DNA from: Mariniphaga sediminis
Lineage (GTDB): Bacteria; Bacteroidota; Bacteroidia; Bacteroidales; Prolixibacteraceae
Length of the DNA stretch: 64,000 nucleotides
NCBI RefSeq assembly: GCF_003573545.1
Contig: NZ_QWET01000007.1
Location: 124,001-188,000 of the forward strand
Reading direction: 5' to 3'
Position numbers and translations under genes: made by a program. Below the pieces are notes generated by a model. It was not told where the DNA came from. It searched no databases and saw only the letters and a program-made list of their open reading frames with translations. Below, one piece after another: positions 16,100-23,649 of this stretch (positions are counted from its first letter, which is position 1; each line of letters begins with the position of its first letter).

Positions 16100-16273
16100 T
16101 TAGTCGCAACTTTTAGTGCAACAACTTTTTGTTTCCAAATCGGTCGGACAACATTTTGTTTTATCGCAACATTCGGTTTTTGTTTTTTCGGTTACTTTTT
16201 GGTCATTTATTCCTGCATACACTGCAAGTGAAGTAACAAAAGCAACCAAAACAATGATTACAATTTTTTTCAT
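16100..16273 (-). CDS. 57-residue Cys-rich exported peptide
   Basis: The ATG at 16273 opens MKKIVIIVLVAFVTSLAVYA, a signal peptide or membrane anchor, followed by a 37-residue tail with seven Cys in the pattern ECC, KCC, SCC, SC. The Cys pairs resemble the C-terminal tail of the neighbouring ArsM. It lies between the SigZ-like gene (75 bp upstream) and the deacetylase, and ends at a strong terminator. I do not recognise a named family. A periplasmic metal or arsenic chelator or sensor is inferred from composition and neighbours. Confidence 0.75.
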   Translation of the reverse strand: MKKIVIIVLVAFVTSLAVYAGINDQKVTEKTKTECCDKTKCCPTDLETKSCCTKSCD

Positions 16274-16347
16274 TGTTGTTAAAATTTTGGGATTCAGGCA
16301 ATATCACCCTTATGTATATGATGTAGAAATATAAAAAAGGCGCAAAA

Positions 16348-16908
16348 TTAGGAACAAGCGCAATTCTTATCTTCTGTGTCCCTCAAGTTTCCATAACTGT
16401 CGCTTGGATAATTGCAACAAGCTAATATGAGTTCTTTCAGTTTTTCTTTGCCTCTCTGAACTCTTGACTTTGCACCTGAATAGGAAATATTAAGCTGTTC
16501 CGCCAAATCTTTTTGACTGATATTTTCAAATTCCGATTTGGTCAATGCCACTTGGTATTTTTCTGGAAGTTGTTTGATGAAAGGTTTTATACAGCAATCT
16601 GCGATAGTAGCGTTTAAAGATTCGGTTTCCTCTTCGGAAATAAGCGTATAGTCGTTTTCAATGTTATTTTTTTTGTCAGATTTTCTAAAGTGGTCGATTG
16701 TAGTGTTACGTGCTATTCCATAAATATATTGCTGTACACTTTTAGCTTGTGCAATTTTGTCAGCATTATTTATTATTTTAAGAAATACATCCTGTAAAAT
16801 GTCATTGGCTATATTTTCGTCCTTTACTTTTTTTAGTATGAAGTTTTTTAATTCTATATGGAAATCATTCCAAATATTTTCGGTTATGTCGTTCATTAAA
16901 TTTGTCAA
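16348..16908 (-). CDS. sigZ: SigZ-like ECF RNA polymerase sigma factor
   Basis: A 186-residue sigma-70-family protein. Region 2 spans about 12-80 (DILQDVFLKI, SVQQYIYGIARNTTIDHFR) and region 4 about 112-160 (LPEKYQVALTKSEFENISQK, then LAEQLNISYSGAKSRVQRG). The C-terminal tail (ACCNYPSDSYGNLRDTEDKN, CACS) is Cys-rich with a YGN motif, as in SigZ proteins, and could sense metal or thiol state. No anti-sigma gene follows. It heads the Cys-rich peptide/deacetylase/arsM operon, which it may control. A start at 16896 (MNDITEN) is also possible. Confidence 0.88.
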   Translation of the reverse strand: MTNLMNDITENIWNDFHIELKNFILKKVKDENIANDILQDVFLKIINNADKIAQAKSVQQYIYGIARNTTIDHFRKSDKKNNIENDYTLISEEETESLNATIADCCIKPFIKQLPEKYQVALTKSEFENISQKDLAEQLNISYSGAKSRVQRGKEKLKELILACCNYPSDSYGNLRDTEDKNCACS

Positions 16909-16975
16909 TTTTGTTCCTTTCCTATACTAGGACGTAGAAAAGTTTAAAAGGACGCAAAATGTTTTTTCAGCATTT

Positions 16976-17102
16976 CGACTAACGTCAAAGTTAATCTTTT
17001 GATTTATTGATATTTAGTTGTTTTGCTTTTTCTCATTAAATAATGGCTAAAAAAAGACGTTAGCAAAAAAACTCAACTGTTTTACAACCAGTAGGAGGAT
17101 TG
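16976..17102 (-). repeat. cassette leader repeat, copy 2
   Basis: Same sequence as 18061-18188 from CGACTAACGTC onwards. It sits between the SigZ-like gene start (16908) and the attC at 17108. Its TAACTTTG box (minus, 16993-16986) would start transcription about 70 bases before the sigma-factor ATG. Confidence 0.75.
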
Positions 17103-17107
17103 CCGCT

Positions 17108-17233
17108 AACGGTCACTTGTAAGTTGTCATTGCTGATTTCGGAGAGTGTTCCTGTCCGAAAGATACGGAACTGCGAAACGAGAATCCGCAGTTGGCGTAC
17201 CACCAAACCCCGCCCTGCAATATGTACATTGTT
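17108..17233 (-). repeat. attC-like site
   Basis: AACGGTCACTTGTAAGTTG ... CCCCGCCCTGCAATATG TACATTGTT. The right box GTTATAGCC is perfectly complementary to GGCTATAAC at 18188-18196. The central part (TCCTGTCCGAAAGATACGGA and the ATCCGC stem) is shared with the sites at 10.7 and 18.2 kb. Confidence 0.8.
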
Positions 17234-17267
17234 ATAGCCAGTTTTTTATTTCATTTATCTCGTAATT

Positions 17268-17732
17268 TTACTTCTTATTCCAGTTTAGGTCAAACTTTTT
17301 AATTATATCCCCATTTTCGTTAATCGAATCATTTGGAATAGCAGGACTTAACGAATGAAATGGGGAATATCCTTCTTGTTTATGATACCAGTGTTTTTCG
17401 AGTTTTGAATATCTTCCACAGCATTCTAAAGAAAAATATGTGAATTTATCATCTGCATTTTCTATCTGAACATTTATCCATTCAGGGATTGCATATTCCA
17501 TCCACAATAAATCAATTACCTCTTCTGCTTCAATTGGTTTTGATGTTTGATTCAATTTTTCTACTTCTGGAAATGTAATCTCACCGTCTTCTAATCCATC
17601 TCTAAAGTTGGAACTTATTTTAACAATAAATTTAAATTGTTCTGGCAGTTTATTAATTACCATCTCCTTTGTGAAAGGGTAAACTTTATTTACTGCTTTT
17701 ATCAGATTATTATAGAATTCTTTTTTGTTCAT
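17268..17732 (-). CDS. hypothetical protein
   Basis: A 154-residue soluble protein without signal peptide. It begins MNKKEFYNNLIKAVNKVYPF and has an acidic middle (FRDGLEDGEITFPEVEKL), an aromatic segment (LLWMEYAIPEWINV) and a conserved-looking YFSLECCGRYSK. The layout resembles small immunity-type proteins, but I cannot place it in a family. It shares one cassette with the 80-residue gene upstream, 74 bp apart. Confidence 0.65.
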   Translation of the reverse strand: MNKKEFYNNLIKAVNKVYPFTKEMVINKLPEQFKFIVKISSNFRDGLEDGEITFPEVEKLNQTSKPIEAEEVIDLLWMEYAIPEWINVQIENADDKFTYFSLECCGRYSKLEKHWYHKQEGYSPFHSLSPAIPNDSINENGDIIKKFDLNWNKK

Positions 17733-17806
17733 TATTTATTATACATCGTTGAAACATATTTATCTCAAACTCTTTTTCAGTTGTTTTTACTTTCATAATG
17801 TTTAGG

Positions 17807-18049
17807 CTATTCACATTGAAAGTTTCTACCTATTTCTTTGTCGAATTCATTAATTAGTTTTTCCAGAATTTCCAATGGCAAATCAGTTCGGAATGTTGAA
17901 ATTTGAATCTTCTTTAAATTATCATTTCTAAAAATCTCGGCAACAATTTCATTTCTATCATTATCCCAAAGTTCAATGCCGAGTCCATCTCGGACAATGT
18001 CACTGGCAATTATTATTTTATAATTGATATTGTCAACTGTAATACTCAT
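17807..18049 (-). CDS. small hypothetical protein
   Basis: An 80-residue acidic protein: ASDIVRDGLGIELWD, then VAEIFRND and LPLEILEKLINEFDKEIG. The RDGLGIEL and EIFR words recur in small Bacteroidota proteins of unknown function that I recall only in general terms. The start at 18049 lies 12 bases from the 128 bp leader, whose -7 box would give a leader RNA of about 16 bases. It is the first gene of a two-gene cassette. Confidence 0.65.
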   Translation of the reverse strand: MSITVDNINYKIIIASDIVRDGLGIELWDNDRNEIVAEIFRNDNLKKIQISTFRTDLPLEILEKLINEFDKEIGRNFQCE

Positions 18050-18060
18050 CTTTTAAAATT

Positions 18061-18188
18061 CCGACTAACGTCAAAGTTAATCTTTTGATTTATTGATATT
18101 TAGTTGTTTTGCTTTTTCTCATTAAATAATGGCTAAAAAAAGACGTTAGCAAAAAAACTCAACTGTTTTACAACCAGTAGGAGGATTG
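18061..18188 (-). repeat. cassette leader repeat, copy 3
   Basis: 128 bp, from CCGACTAACGTC to CAGTAGGAGGATTG. Read on the minus strand it goes from the recombination box through GCTAACGTC to TAACTTTGACGTTAGTCGG just before the gene. No reading frame of note inside. Confidence 0.75.
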
Positions 18189-18193
18189 GCTAT

Positions 18194-18319
18194 AACGGTT
18201 GGTACATGTTGTCGGGGCGGATTTCGGAGAGCGTTCCTGTCCGGTAGGACACGGAACTGCGAAACGAGAATCCGCAGTTGGCGTACCACCGAACCCCGCC
18301 CTGCAATATGTACTGTGTT
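18194..18319 (-). repeat. attC-like site
   Basis: AACGGTTGGTACATGTTGTC pairs with GCCCTGCAATATGTAC. The right box GTTGTGTGTA is complementary over ten bases to TACACACAAC at 20110-20119, delimiting the 579-codon cassette. Confidence 0.8.
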
Positions 18320-18331
18320 GTGTGTAGTTTT

Positions 18332-20071
18332 TTATTTTTCATTTAACGAATTGCTTGTATTTCTCAGTCCTATATAAAGTTTATCATATATTTTTTCACA
18401 TGCTGTCAGATAGTTGCCGGTTATTTCGTTTGAGTCTATTCCTAAAGACTTAAAAGCTTTAATAAGTTTTTGGACTGAATTACTTCCTTCTTGATGTGAG
18501 TCTAATTGCCTTAAAATATTTAGTGCTTCCAAAAGTTTCATTAATTCCATTTCTTCATAGTCATTCACAAGTCGTGAATTTATTTCACCGGAATCATTTT
18601 TTAAGTCCAATCCAGTTTCATTTGAGATTCTGATATAATTGAGAATGAGATTTAACAGTTTGATGCTTCTAAACTGTTCAGAAGGTGACTTTTTGAAATT
18701 ATCGAGGTCAACTCTTATAATATTTTTTAGAATATTTCGCAATTCTTTCTCTACCAGATTTTCTACAAGAAATAAATGTAATTTCTTCTGTCGGACAAGG
18801 AATGCATCTTTTGATAATGTATGCGCTAGATGGTGCGTGATTGGTTTTATGCTGGCATTATTATACCAAGCGTAATAATTCAGGTCTTTTCTATTTATTT
18901 TTATTAAATCCTGGCTTGAGAGTTTTAATCCAAAATTGTCGTTTAAAATCGTCGCTAGAAGTTCGCCAAAACGAAGATAACTGAATACTAGTTTTTTTGA
19001 CCTTTCTGCTATATTTTCTTTGGTTTCATCAATCTTGGATTTATCCACCTGATATTTATTCCAATAGGATATAACTTCATTAGGAGTTCCTTCATATAAT
19101 TTAAAAAGTTCGATTTCAATGTGATTTCTTCCAATTCGATTACATCTTGTGACAGACCATTGATTTTTATAGCTCACGCCACCAGTTTCAGGGCAGACGC
19201 TATAATTCTCGTCTTGTTCATATTTTCCAAGGACTTCATCCGAAACGTAAACATAATCCCAATGTTTTGCATTTAATCGGGTAATTTTATCCTTATACCC
19301 TGACCAGTAGTGAGCTTTTTCTTTTCTGTCCCATTTGCTGAAAGGAATATTATTTCCAAGCTTTATTTGCCTAAAACCCGTTACCTCAGTGAAAATCTCA
19401 TTTTCGGAAATTTTATTGATTCGAAAATGGCTAAATTTTGTAGTTTTTTCGAAAAATCTATTCTGTCCGAGTAGCCCTTCGAGTTCGGTATTCAGTGGTA
19501 ATATTCTTGTTTCACAATAAACTTGGATTAGCGTTTTCTTTTTTAGCATCAAATAATCCTGTAAATAATCTTTACGGATTTTGACATAGCTTTTTGAATA
19601 AATTGGAAAATCATAAACAGATTTGGGAATGGACTGCACAACATCCATCTGCGGTTTACTTAAATCATCCCAATTTATATTTGTTTCTGTCAATCTTGGG
19701 GTTAAACCATAAGTCAATAAAAAGTATGGGTCAATCTGGAAGGTGATATTATTCGCAGATTCCCAAGATATAACAAGAGGTTTTACCTTGTCAAGTCCTT
19801 CTACTCTTGTAACAAAAACAGTTGATTCTCCTTCATACTCGTAATTCTCGTCATATGCTGGACGCACTGAGCTATCCGATGTTTGATTTATTTCATCGGG
19901 TTTTATATGTTCTATTAGTTCAGGGTTAATCAGTAAAGTTTGATAATCTCGTGTAGAATTTATTCCAGATTGCAATTCATGTGTATTTAATTCACTAACA
20001 TAAATGTATTCTCTTTCTATAGGAGAAAAATTTTTTACGTCGGCAAATATGTCGGGGAACCAATTTTCCAT
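18332..20071 (-). CDS. large protein of unknown function, sole cargo of a cassette
   Basis: A 579-residue soluble protein with no signal peptide or membrane helix; far longer than usual cassette cargo. The N-terminal third is mixed (VFVTRVEGLDKVKPLVISWE, then a YFLLTYGLTPR segment and YVKIRKDYLQDYLMLKKKTL). The middle is rich in Trp/Tyr (AHYWSGYKDK, WDYVYVSDEV) with CPETGG. The C-terminal 250 residues are mostly helical (HHLAHTLSKDAFL, LLEALNILRQL). I see no nuclease, ATPase, HEPN or peptidase signature. Large lone cassette genes are often defence-related, but nothing in the sequence proves that. It is the first gene of the array as read on the minus strand. Confidence 0.8.
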   Translation of the reverse strand: MENWFPDIFADVKNFSPIEREYIYVSELNTHELQSGINSTRDYQTLLINPELIEHIKPDEINQTSDSSVRPAYDENYEYEGESTVFVTRVEGLDKVKPLVISWESANNITFQIDPYFLLTYGLTPRLTETNINWDDLSKPQMDVVQSIPKSVYDFPIYSKSYVKIRKDYLQDYLMLKKKTLIQVYCETRILPLNTELEGLLGQNRFFEKTTKFSHFRINKISENEIFTEVTGFRQIKLGNNIPFSKWDRKEKAHYWSGYKDKITRLNAKHWDYVYVSDEVLGKYEQDENYSVCPETGGVSYKNQWSVTRCNRIGRNHIEIELFKLYEGTPNEVISYWNKYQVDKSKIDETKENIAERSKKLVFSYLRFGELLATILNDNFGLKLSSQDLIKINRKDLNYYAWYNNASIKPITHHLAHTLSKDAFLVRQKKLHLFLVENLVEKELRNILKNIIRVDLDNFKKSPSEQFRSIKLLNLILNYIRISNETGLDLKNDSGEINSRLVNDYEEMELMKLLEALNILRQLDSHQEGSNSVQKLIKAFKSLGIDSNEITGNYLTACEKIYDKLYIGLRNTSNSLNEK

Positions 20072-20109
20072 TTAATTATCTTATCTCAATGTTCGTTCTA
20101 TTTTAAAAT

Positions 20110-20155
20110 TACACACAACGACTGTATATATGTACTTCCCTCCCTGCACTGTGAT
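20110..20155 (-). repeat. right border of cassette array (half attC-like)
   Basis: TACACACAACGACTGTATA followed by CCCTGCACTGTG keeps the AAC box and fragments of both arms but not a full stem. Beyond it begins the glycan locus with a different GC content. Confidence 0.55.
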
Positions 20156-20203
20156 AAAAAGGGGAAGTCCGGTTTTATCGTTTTGTTCGGAATAAAACCG
20201 GAT
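20155..20203 (-). terminator. rho-independent terminator of the glycan locus
   Basis: On the minus strand TCCGGTTTTAT-loop-ATAAAACCGGA (20202-20168) is followed by CTTCCCCTTTTTATC. It lies just after the oxidoreductase stop at 20220 and closes the long minus-strand transcription unit. Confidence 0.8.
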
Positions 20204-20219
20204 TTGCCGGAAGCTGATT

Positions 20220-21626
20220 TTACGAGCAATTTCCTCTTGTAGGATGCGGCTTAATGTCTGTCAGCTCCTCGATTCTTACCGGCCGTTTTTCATCGATAGA
20301 TTTTCGTGCAGCAATTCCAATCAGGCACGACATAGCGCCATCCCGTGTGCCAGCCGCATGTTTTAAGGGATCGGACATATCCGGATAACGGAAAATTTTA
20401 TCCTGCAAACGGGAATCGCCTCCGCCGTGTCCACCTTGTCCGGCTCTGATTTTTAAAATTTGATGTTCACGATCGAAGTTATTCATCACAAAAATTTCAT
20501 CATGGTCGATTTCCCCCTGATCTTCCTGATTCATCTCTGCCGCATGCAGGGTTGCCTGGTTAATTTTTTCCTGCCTGCGCCAGGGGATTCCGCTCCACGA
20601 CTCCACGCGCCCTTCTTTCCCGTTAAATGCAATGCGCCAGCCTTCGTAAGGAGAATAGGTTGTAAGCGAATAATTGACAACGATATCGTTTGCATATTTA
20701 ATTTGAAGAGACATTTTATCATAAATGTCAATTTGCTCCCGCCACAGGCAATTATCCCGGATGTAACCATCGTATTTTTCGTTTGCCACATAGAGTTCCA
20801 TCGACCGTTTGTCTTTTGTAATATCCCAGTAGTACTGGCATTTATCGGTGTACGCACAGTTTCGGCAATTTGCCCCTCTGAATGAATTGTTTTTTCCGTA
20901 ATGTTCCAATGCGCCGTAAGCTGTAATTTCAACCGGGTCGGAATCGATAAACCAGTTCAGTATATCAAAATGGTGCGTGGCCTTATGGACCAGAAGGGTA
21001 CCTCCCTTGTCGCGCTCTCCGTGCCACCTTCTGAAGTAAGATGCGCCATGGTACACATTAAGATACCAGTGGAAATCAACGGAAGTAATTTTTCCTACCG
21101 GTTTTTTAACCAGAAATTCTTTTAATGCAGTGGGAAGGGTGGCATACCGCATATTAAAACCGACAATACATTTTTTGCCTGTCCGTTTTTCAGCATCCAG
21201 AATGGCCTGTAGTTTTGTTTCATCGGTGGTAATGGGTTTTTCCGTCAATACATCCACCCCCAGTTCCATACTTCTGATAATAAACTCATGGTGATTGGAG
21301 TCCATGGTGGTTACCATAACCAGGTCGGGCTTTGTTTCGGCTATCATTTTGTCGAAATCAGTATAAACCGGACAATCGACACCCATGTACTTTTTGGCCA
21401 GTTCCAGTCTCCCGGGATTGATGTCGCACAGCCCGACAAAAGCGACCAGATCACTGTAGTTGTCCACAATCCGTTTTCCCCAGAAGCTTGTTCCCCGGCT
21501 TCCGGTACCTACCAAAACGACCTTTTTTTTATTGTTCCCGGCAACGGCAGCACCTACCGGATTTGAAAGAATTGAAGTGCCGGCAGCAATTCCGGCCGAA
21601 GCAGCAATAAAGTTTCTACGTTTCAT
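20220..21626 (-). CDS. exported Gfo/Idh/MocA-family oxidoreductase
   Basis: NAD(P)-dependent sugar oxidoreductase of 468 residues. A Tat-like signal (MKRRNFIAASAGIAAG) precedes the Rossmann fold (VVLVGTGSRGTSFWGKRIV, about 36-54) and the EKPITTDETKL segment near 133, the family's EKP motif. A Cys cluster (CRNCAYTDKCQYYW) near 258-271 is an unusual insert. Members of this exported group oxidise or reduce sugars at C3. It is the last gene of the sulfatase/DUF1080/SusCD locus and follows the sulfatase by about 70 bp. Confidence 0.9.
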   Translation of the reverse strand: MKRRNFIAASAGIAAGTSILSNPVGAAVAGNNKKKVVLVGTGSRGTSFWGKRIVDNYSDLVAFVGLCDINPGRLELAKKYMGVDCPVYTDFDKMIAETKPDLVMVTTMDSNHHEFIIRSMELGVDVLTEKPITTDETKLQAILDAEKRTGKKCIVGFNMRYATLPTALKEFLVKKPVGKITSVDFHWYLNVYHGASYFRRWHGERDKGGTLLVHKATHHFDILNWFIDSDPVEITAYGALEHYGKNNSFRGANCRNCAYTDKCQYYWDITKDKRSMELYVANEKYDGYIRDNCLWREQIDIYDKMSLQIKYANDIVVNYSLTTYSPYEGWRIAFNGKEGRVESWSGIPWRRQEKINQATLHAAEMNQEDQGEIDHDEIFVMNNFDREHQILKIRAGQGGHGGGDSRLQDKIFRYPDMSDPLKHAAGTRDGAMSCLIGIAARKSIDEKRPVRIEELTDIKPHPTRGNCS

Positions 21627-21696
21627 GATATTGGTTTAAAATTTCCTGACGATAAAAGTAGCAAAATAACTATGCTGAAAGCTCCTGAAAACACGG

Positions 21697-23268
21697 CTAT
21701 TTTCCTCGTATATGGCCTTTTTCAATTATTTCATTCATGAGCGAAGACAATTCAGCTACTTTTTCAGGATGCTGAAAGTATATATTATTGTTTTCAACAA
21801 CATCTTCCTTCATATTATAAAGCTGGCCGGAAGGTCCTTTTTTAACCGGCGGTAGTTTGGTGGGATAGGAAAAACCGCCGGATCCAAGGCCGTCAATGAA
21901 CTTCCAGTTTCCCATGCGGATGCCATAGAACCCGTCCGATGAATGGTGCACCATGGATTCACGAACCACTTTTTCTGTTTCGCCATTTAAAACATGCCAA
22001 AAACTGAAACTGTCTTCAGCCTGGTTGGCTTCCGGTTTTTGCCCGGTGAGGTGGCAAAAGGTGGCAAAAAAATCAGTGAGGCTTACAAGTTGCTTGCAGG
22101 ATGCCGCTTTTTTTATTTTTTCCGGCCATGAGATAATCAATGGAATCCGATGGCCTCCGTCCCACACATCCCCTTTTTGTCCTTTGCGGCCCTGATTGGA
22201 GTCGTGGGCATAGAGCTCAATCTCTTCCTGCGGCCAGTAAGCCCCGTTGTCGCTTGAAAAAATAAGCATTGTATTTTTTGTTATCCCGTTACGAATGAGC
22301 GCCTGTTTAATTTGTTCCACGGTATGGTCAACATCCAGCACAAAGTCGCCGTAAAGTCCCACCGATGATTTTCCCCTTGACTGCTCCGACGGCATCCAGG
22401 GAGTGTGTGGCGCAGTTAGCGGCAGATAAAGAAAAAAGGGTTTGTCCGGATTTTCGTCAACCTGTTTTTCAATAAATCTCACTCCTTCTTTCGTAATTTC
22501 AGAAAGACAGTTTTCTACCCTGAATGACCGGGACATTTCGCCCTGCCGCCACCAAACGCCTTTTTCCCAGTAAACCGCCAAATCGTTGGTATGCTTTTTA
22601 TCCCAGGCATATTCGGTATTTTCCAATCGGGCGGGGTAGTGGTCAGTGGTTAAAATCATATCGGCATCAACTGCTTTATGGTTCCGGAGAAAAACGTAAG
22701 GCGGAATGTCGAGAGAGGCCGGATGGATGAATGAGTAATCAAATCCATAATCATTGGGGCCGCTGGTTACTTCCTTGCTGAAATCCACGTTTGACCAGCC
22801 TGTTTCCCAATCCATTCCCGGATTTTTCCCGTTGTTGGTTTGCCAGCCCAGTCCCAGATGCCATTTGCCAATACAGGCAGTAGTATAACCCGCATTTTTC
22901 AACAGGGTCGCCAGGGTTTTCCGTTCCGGTTCAATTACCGGTGGGGTGAACCCTCCGATGCCATGGGCTGCGTGCTCCGACCGAAAAGCATATCTCCCGG
23001 TAAGCAGTCCGTACCGCGACGGTGTACAAACCGATGCACTGGCATGCGCTTCAGTAAAAGTAATTCCTTCATCGACCAGTTTGTCTATGGCCGGTGTTTG
23101 CGTTCGCGCTGCCGGATTCAGGGCGCTCACGTCGCCGTACCCCATGTCGTCTGCAAAAATGATAACGATGTTGGGTAACGGCGAGTTACCCGAGGCTGAA
23201 GCATTGCAAAGTGAAAACAAGTATAGAATGCTGGCAAAAAATGAGATAGTAACCCAGGATAGCTTCAT
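21697..23268 (-). CDS. secreted sulfatase (Cys-type)
   Basis: Hydrolyses sulfate esters on the locus's glycan. The start at 23268 (MKLSWVTISFF) gives a normal signal peptide. FADDMGYGD supplies metal ligands near residue 40 and the active-site motif CTPSR (ASVCTPSRYGLLTGRY) places the formylglycine Cys near 81; GKWHLG follows. Length (523 residues) is normal for family S1. It differs clearly from the sulfatase at 361-2151, so the two probably act on different sulfate positions. Confidence 0.92.
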   Translation of the reverse strand: MKLSWVTISFFASILYLFSLCNASASGNSPLPNIVIIFADDMGYGDVSALNPAARTQTPAIDKLVDEGITFTEAHASASVCTPSRYGLLTGRYAFRSEHAAHGIGGFTPPVIEPERKTLATLLKNAGYTTACIGKWHLGLGWQTNNGKNPGMDWETGWSNVDFSKEVTSGPNDYGFDYSFIHPASLDIPPYVFLRNHKAVDADMILTTDHYPARLENTEYAWDKKHTNDLAVYWEKGVWWRQGEMSRSFRVENCLSEITKEGVRFIEKQVDENPDKPFFLYLPLTAPHTPWMPSEQSRGKSSVGLYGDFVLDVDHTVEQIKQALIRNGITKNTMLIFSSDNGAYWPQEEIELYAHDSNQGRKGQKGDVWDGGHRIPLIISWPEKIKKAASCKQLVSLTDFFATFCHLTGQKPEANQAEDSFSFWHVLNGETEKVVRESMVHHSSDGFYGIRMGNWKFIDGLGSGGFSYPTKLPPVKKGPSGQLYNMKEDVVENNNIYFQHPEKVAELSSLMNEIIEKGHIRGK

Positions 23269-23503
23269 GATAATCAAGTTTAATTACGAAATATTAAAGA
23301 TATTAGGTAATTCGTTATCAGTCAAGTTTTCAACCCGGTTTTTGCTCCTTGCTCTGTCCATTCCGGCAACACCTCCTTAATGCCTGTAAACAACCAGTTT
23401 ATTGCTGAATCAGTTGGAAATACCTCTCTGAATAGTATTTCAGAAGTTCATTTGCGCCCGAAATTTTTATTTGCTCCAACTTGTATTATATAAGTACCAA
23501 TAC

Positions 23504-23552
23504 GAATCAAGTGTTGAATTTCTGATAATCAGCTAATATCAACTCTTGATTC
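23504..23552. terminator. inverted repeat between DUF1080 and sulfatase genes
   Basis: GAATCAAGTGTTGA (23504-23517) and TCAACTCTTGATTC (23539-23552) pair at 13 of 14 positions with a 21-base loop. There is no T-run, so it may be an operator or RNA-stability hairpin instead. The rest of the 373 bp gap shows no gene. Confidence 0.4.
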
Positions 23553-23649
23553 GCATTACTAAGCAAAATCCATTTTCCGTTTAGAGAAACCGATATGAGT
23601 ACTTTAGCGTTTCCCGATAACCAATGATTATGTAAATATAAGGAGCATT

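Noticed and set aside
16348-16908. SigZ-like gene as the missing ECF partner of the FecR at 32405
   Set aside because: It is 15 kb away inside a cassette with arsM and has the SigZ Cys tail; SusC/FecR partners normally lie next to each other.
2391-20155. CRISPR array or REP-type repeats
   Set aside because: Repeats are 45-130 bp, unevenly spaced by whole genes, and end boxes match in pairs, which fits attC sites rather than CRISPR or REP.
20460-20885. Plus-strand 141-codon frame opposite the oxidoreductase gene
   Set aside because: Shadow of a conserved Gfo/Idh/MocA gene; no family features.
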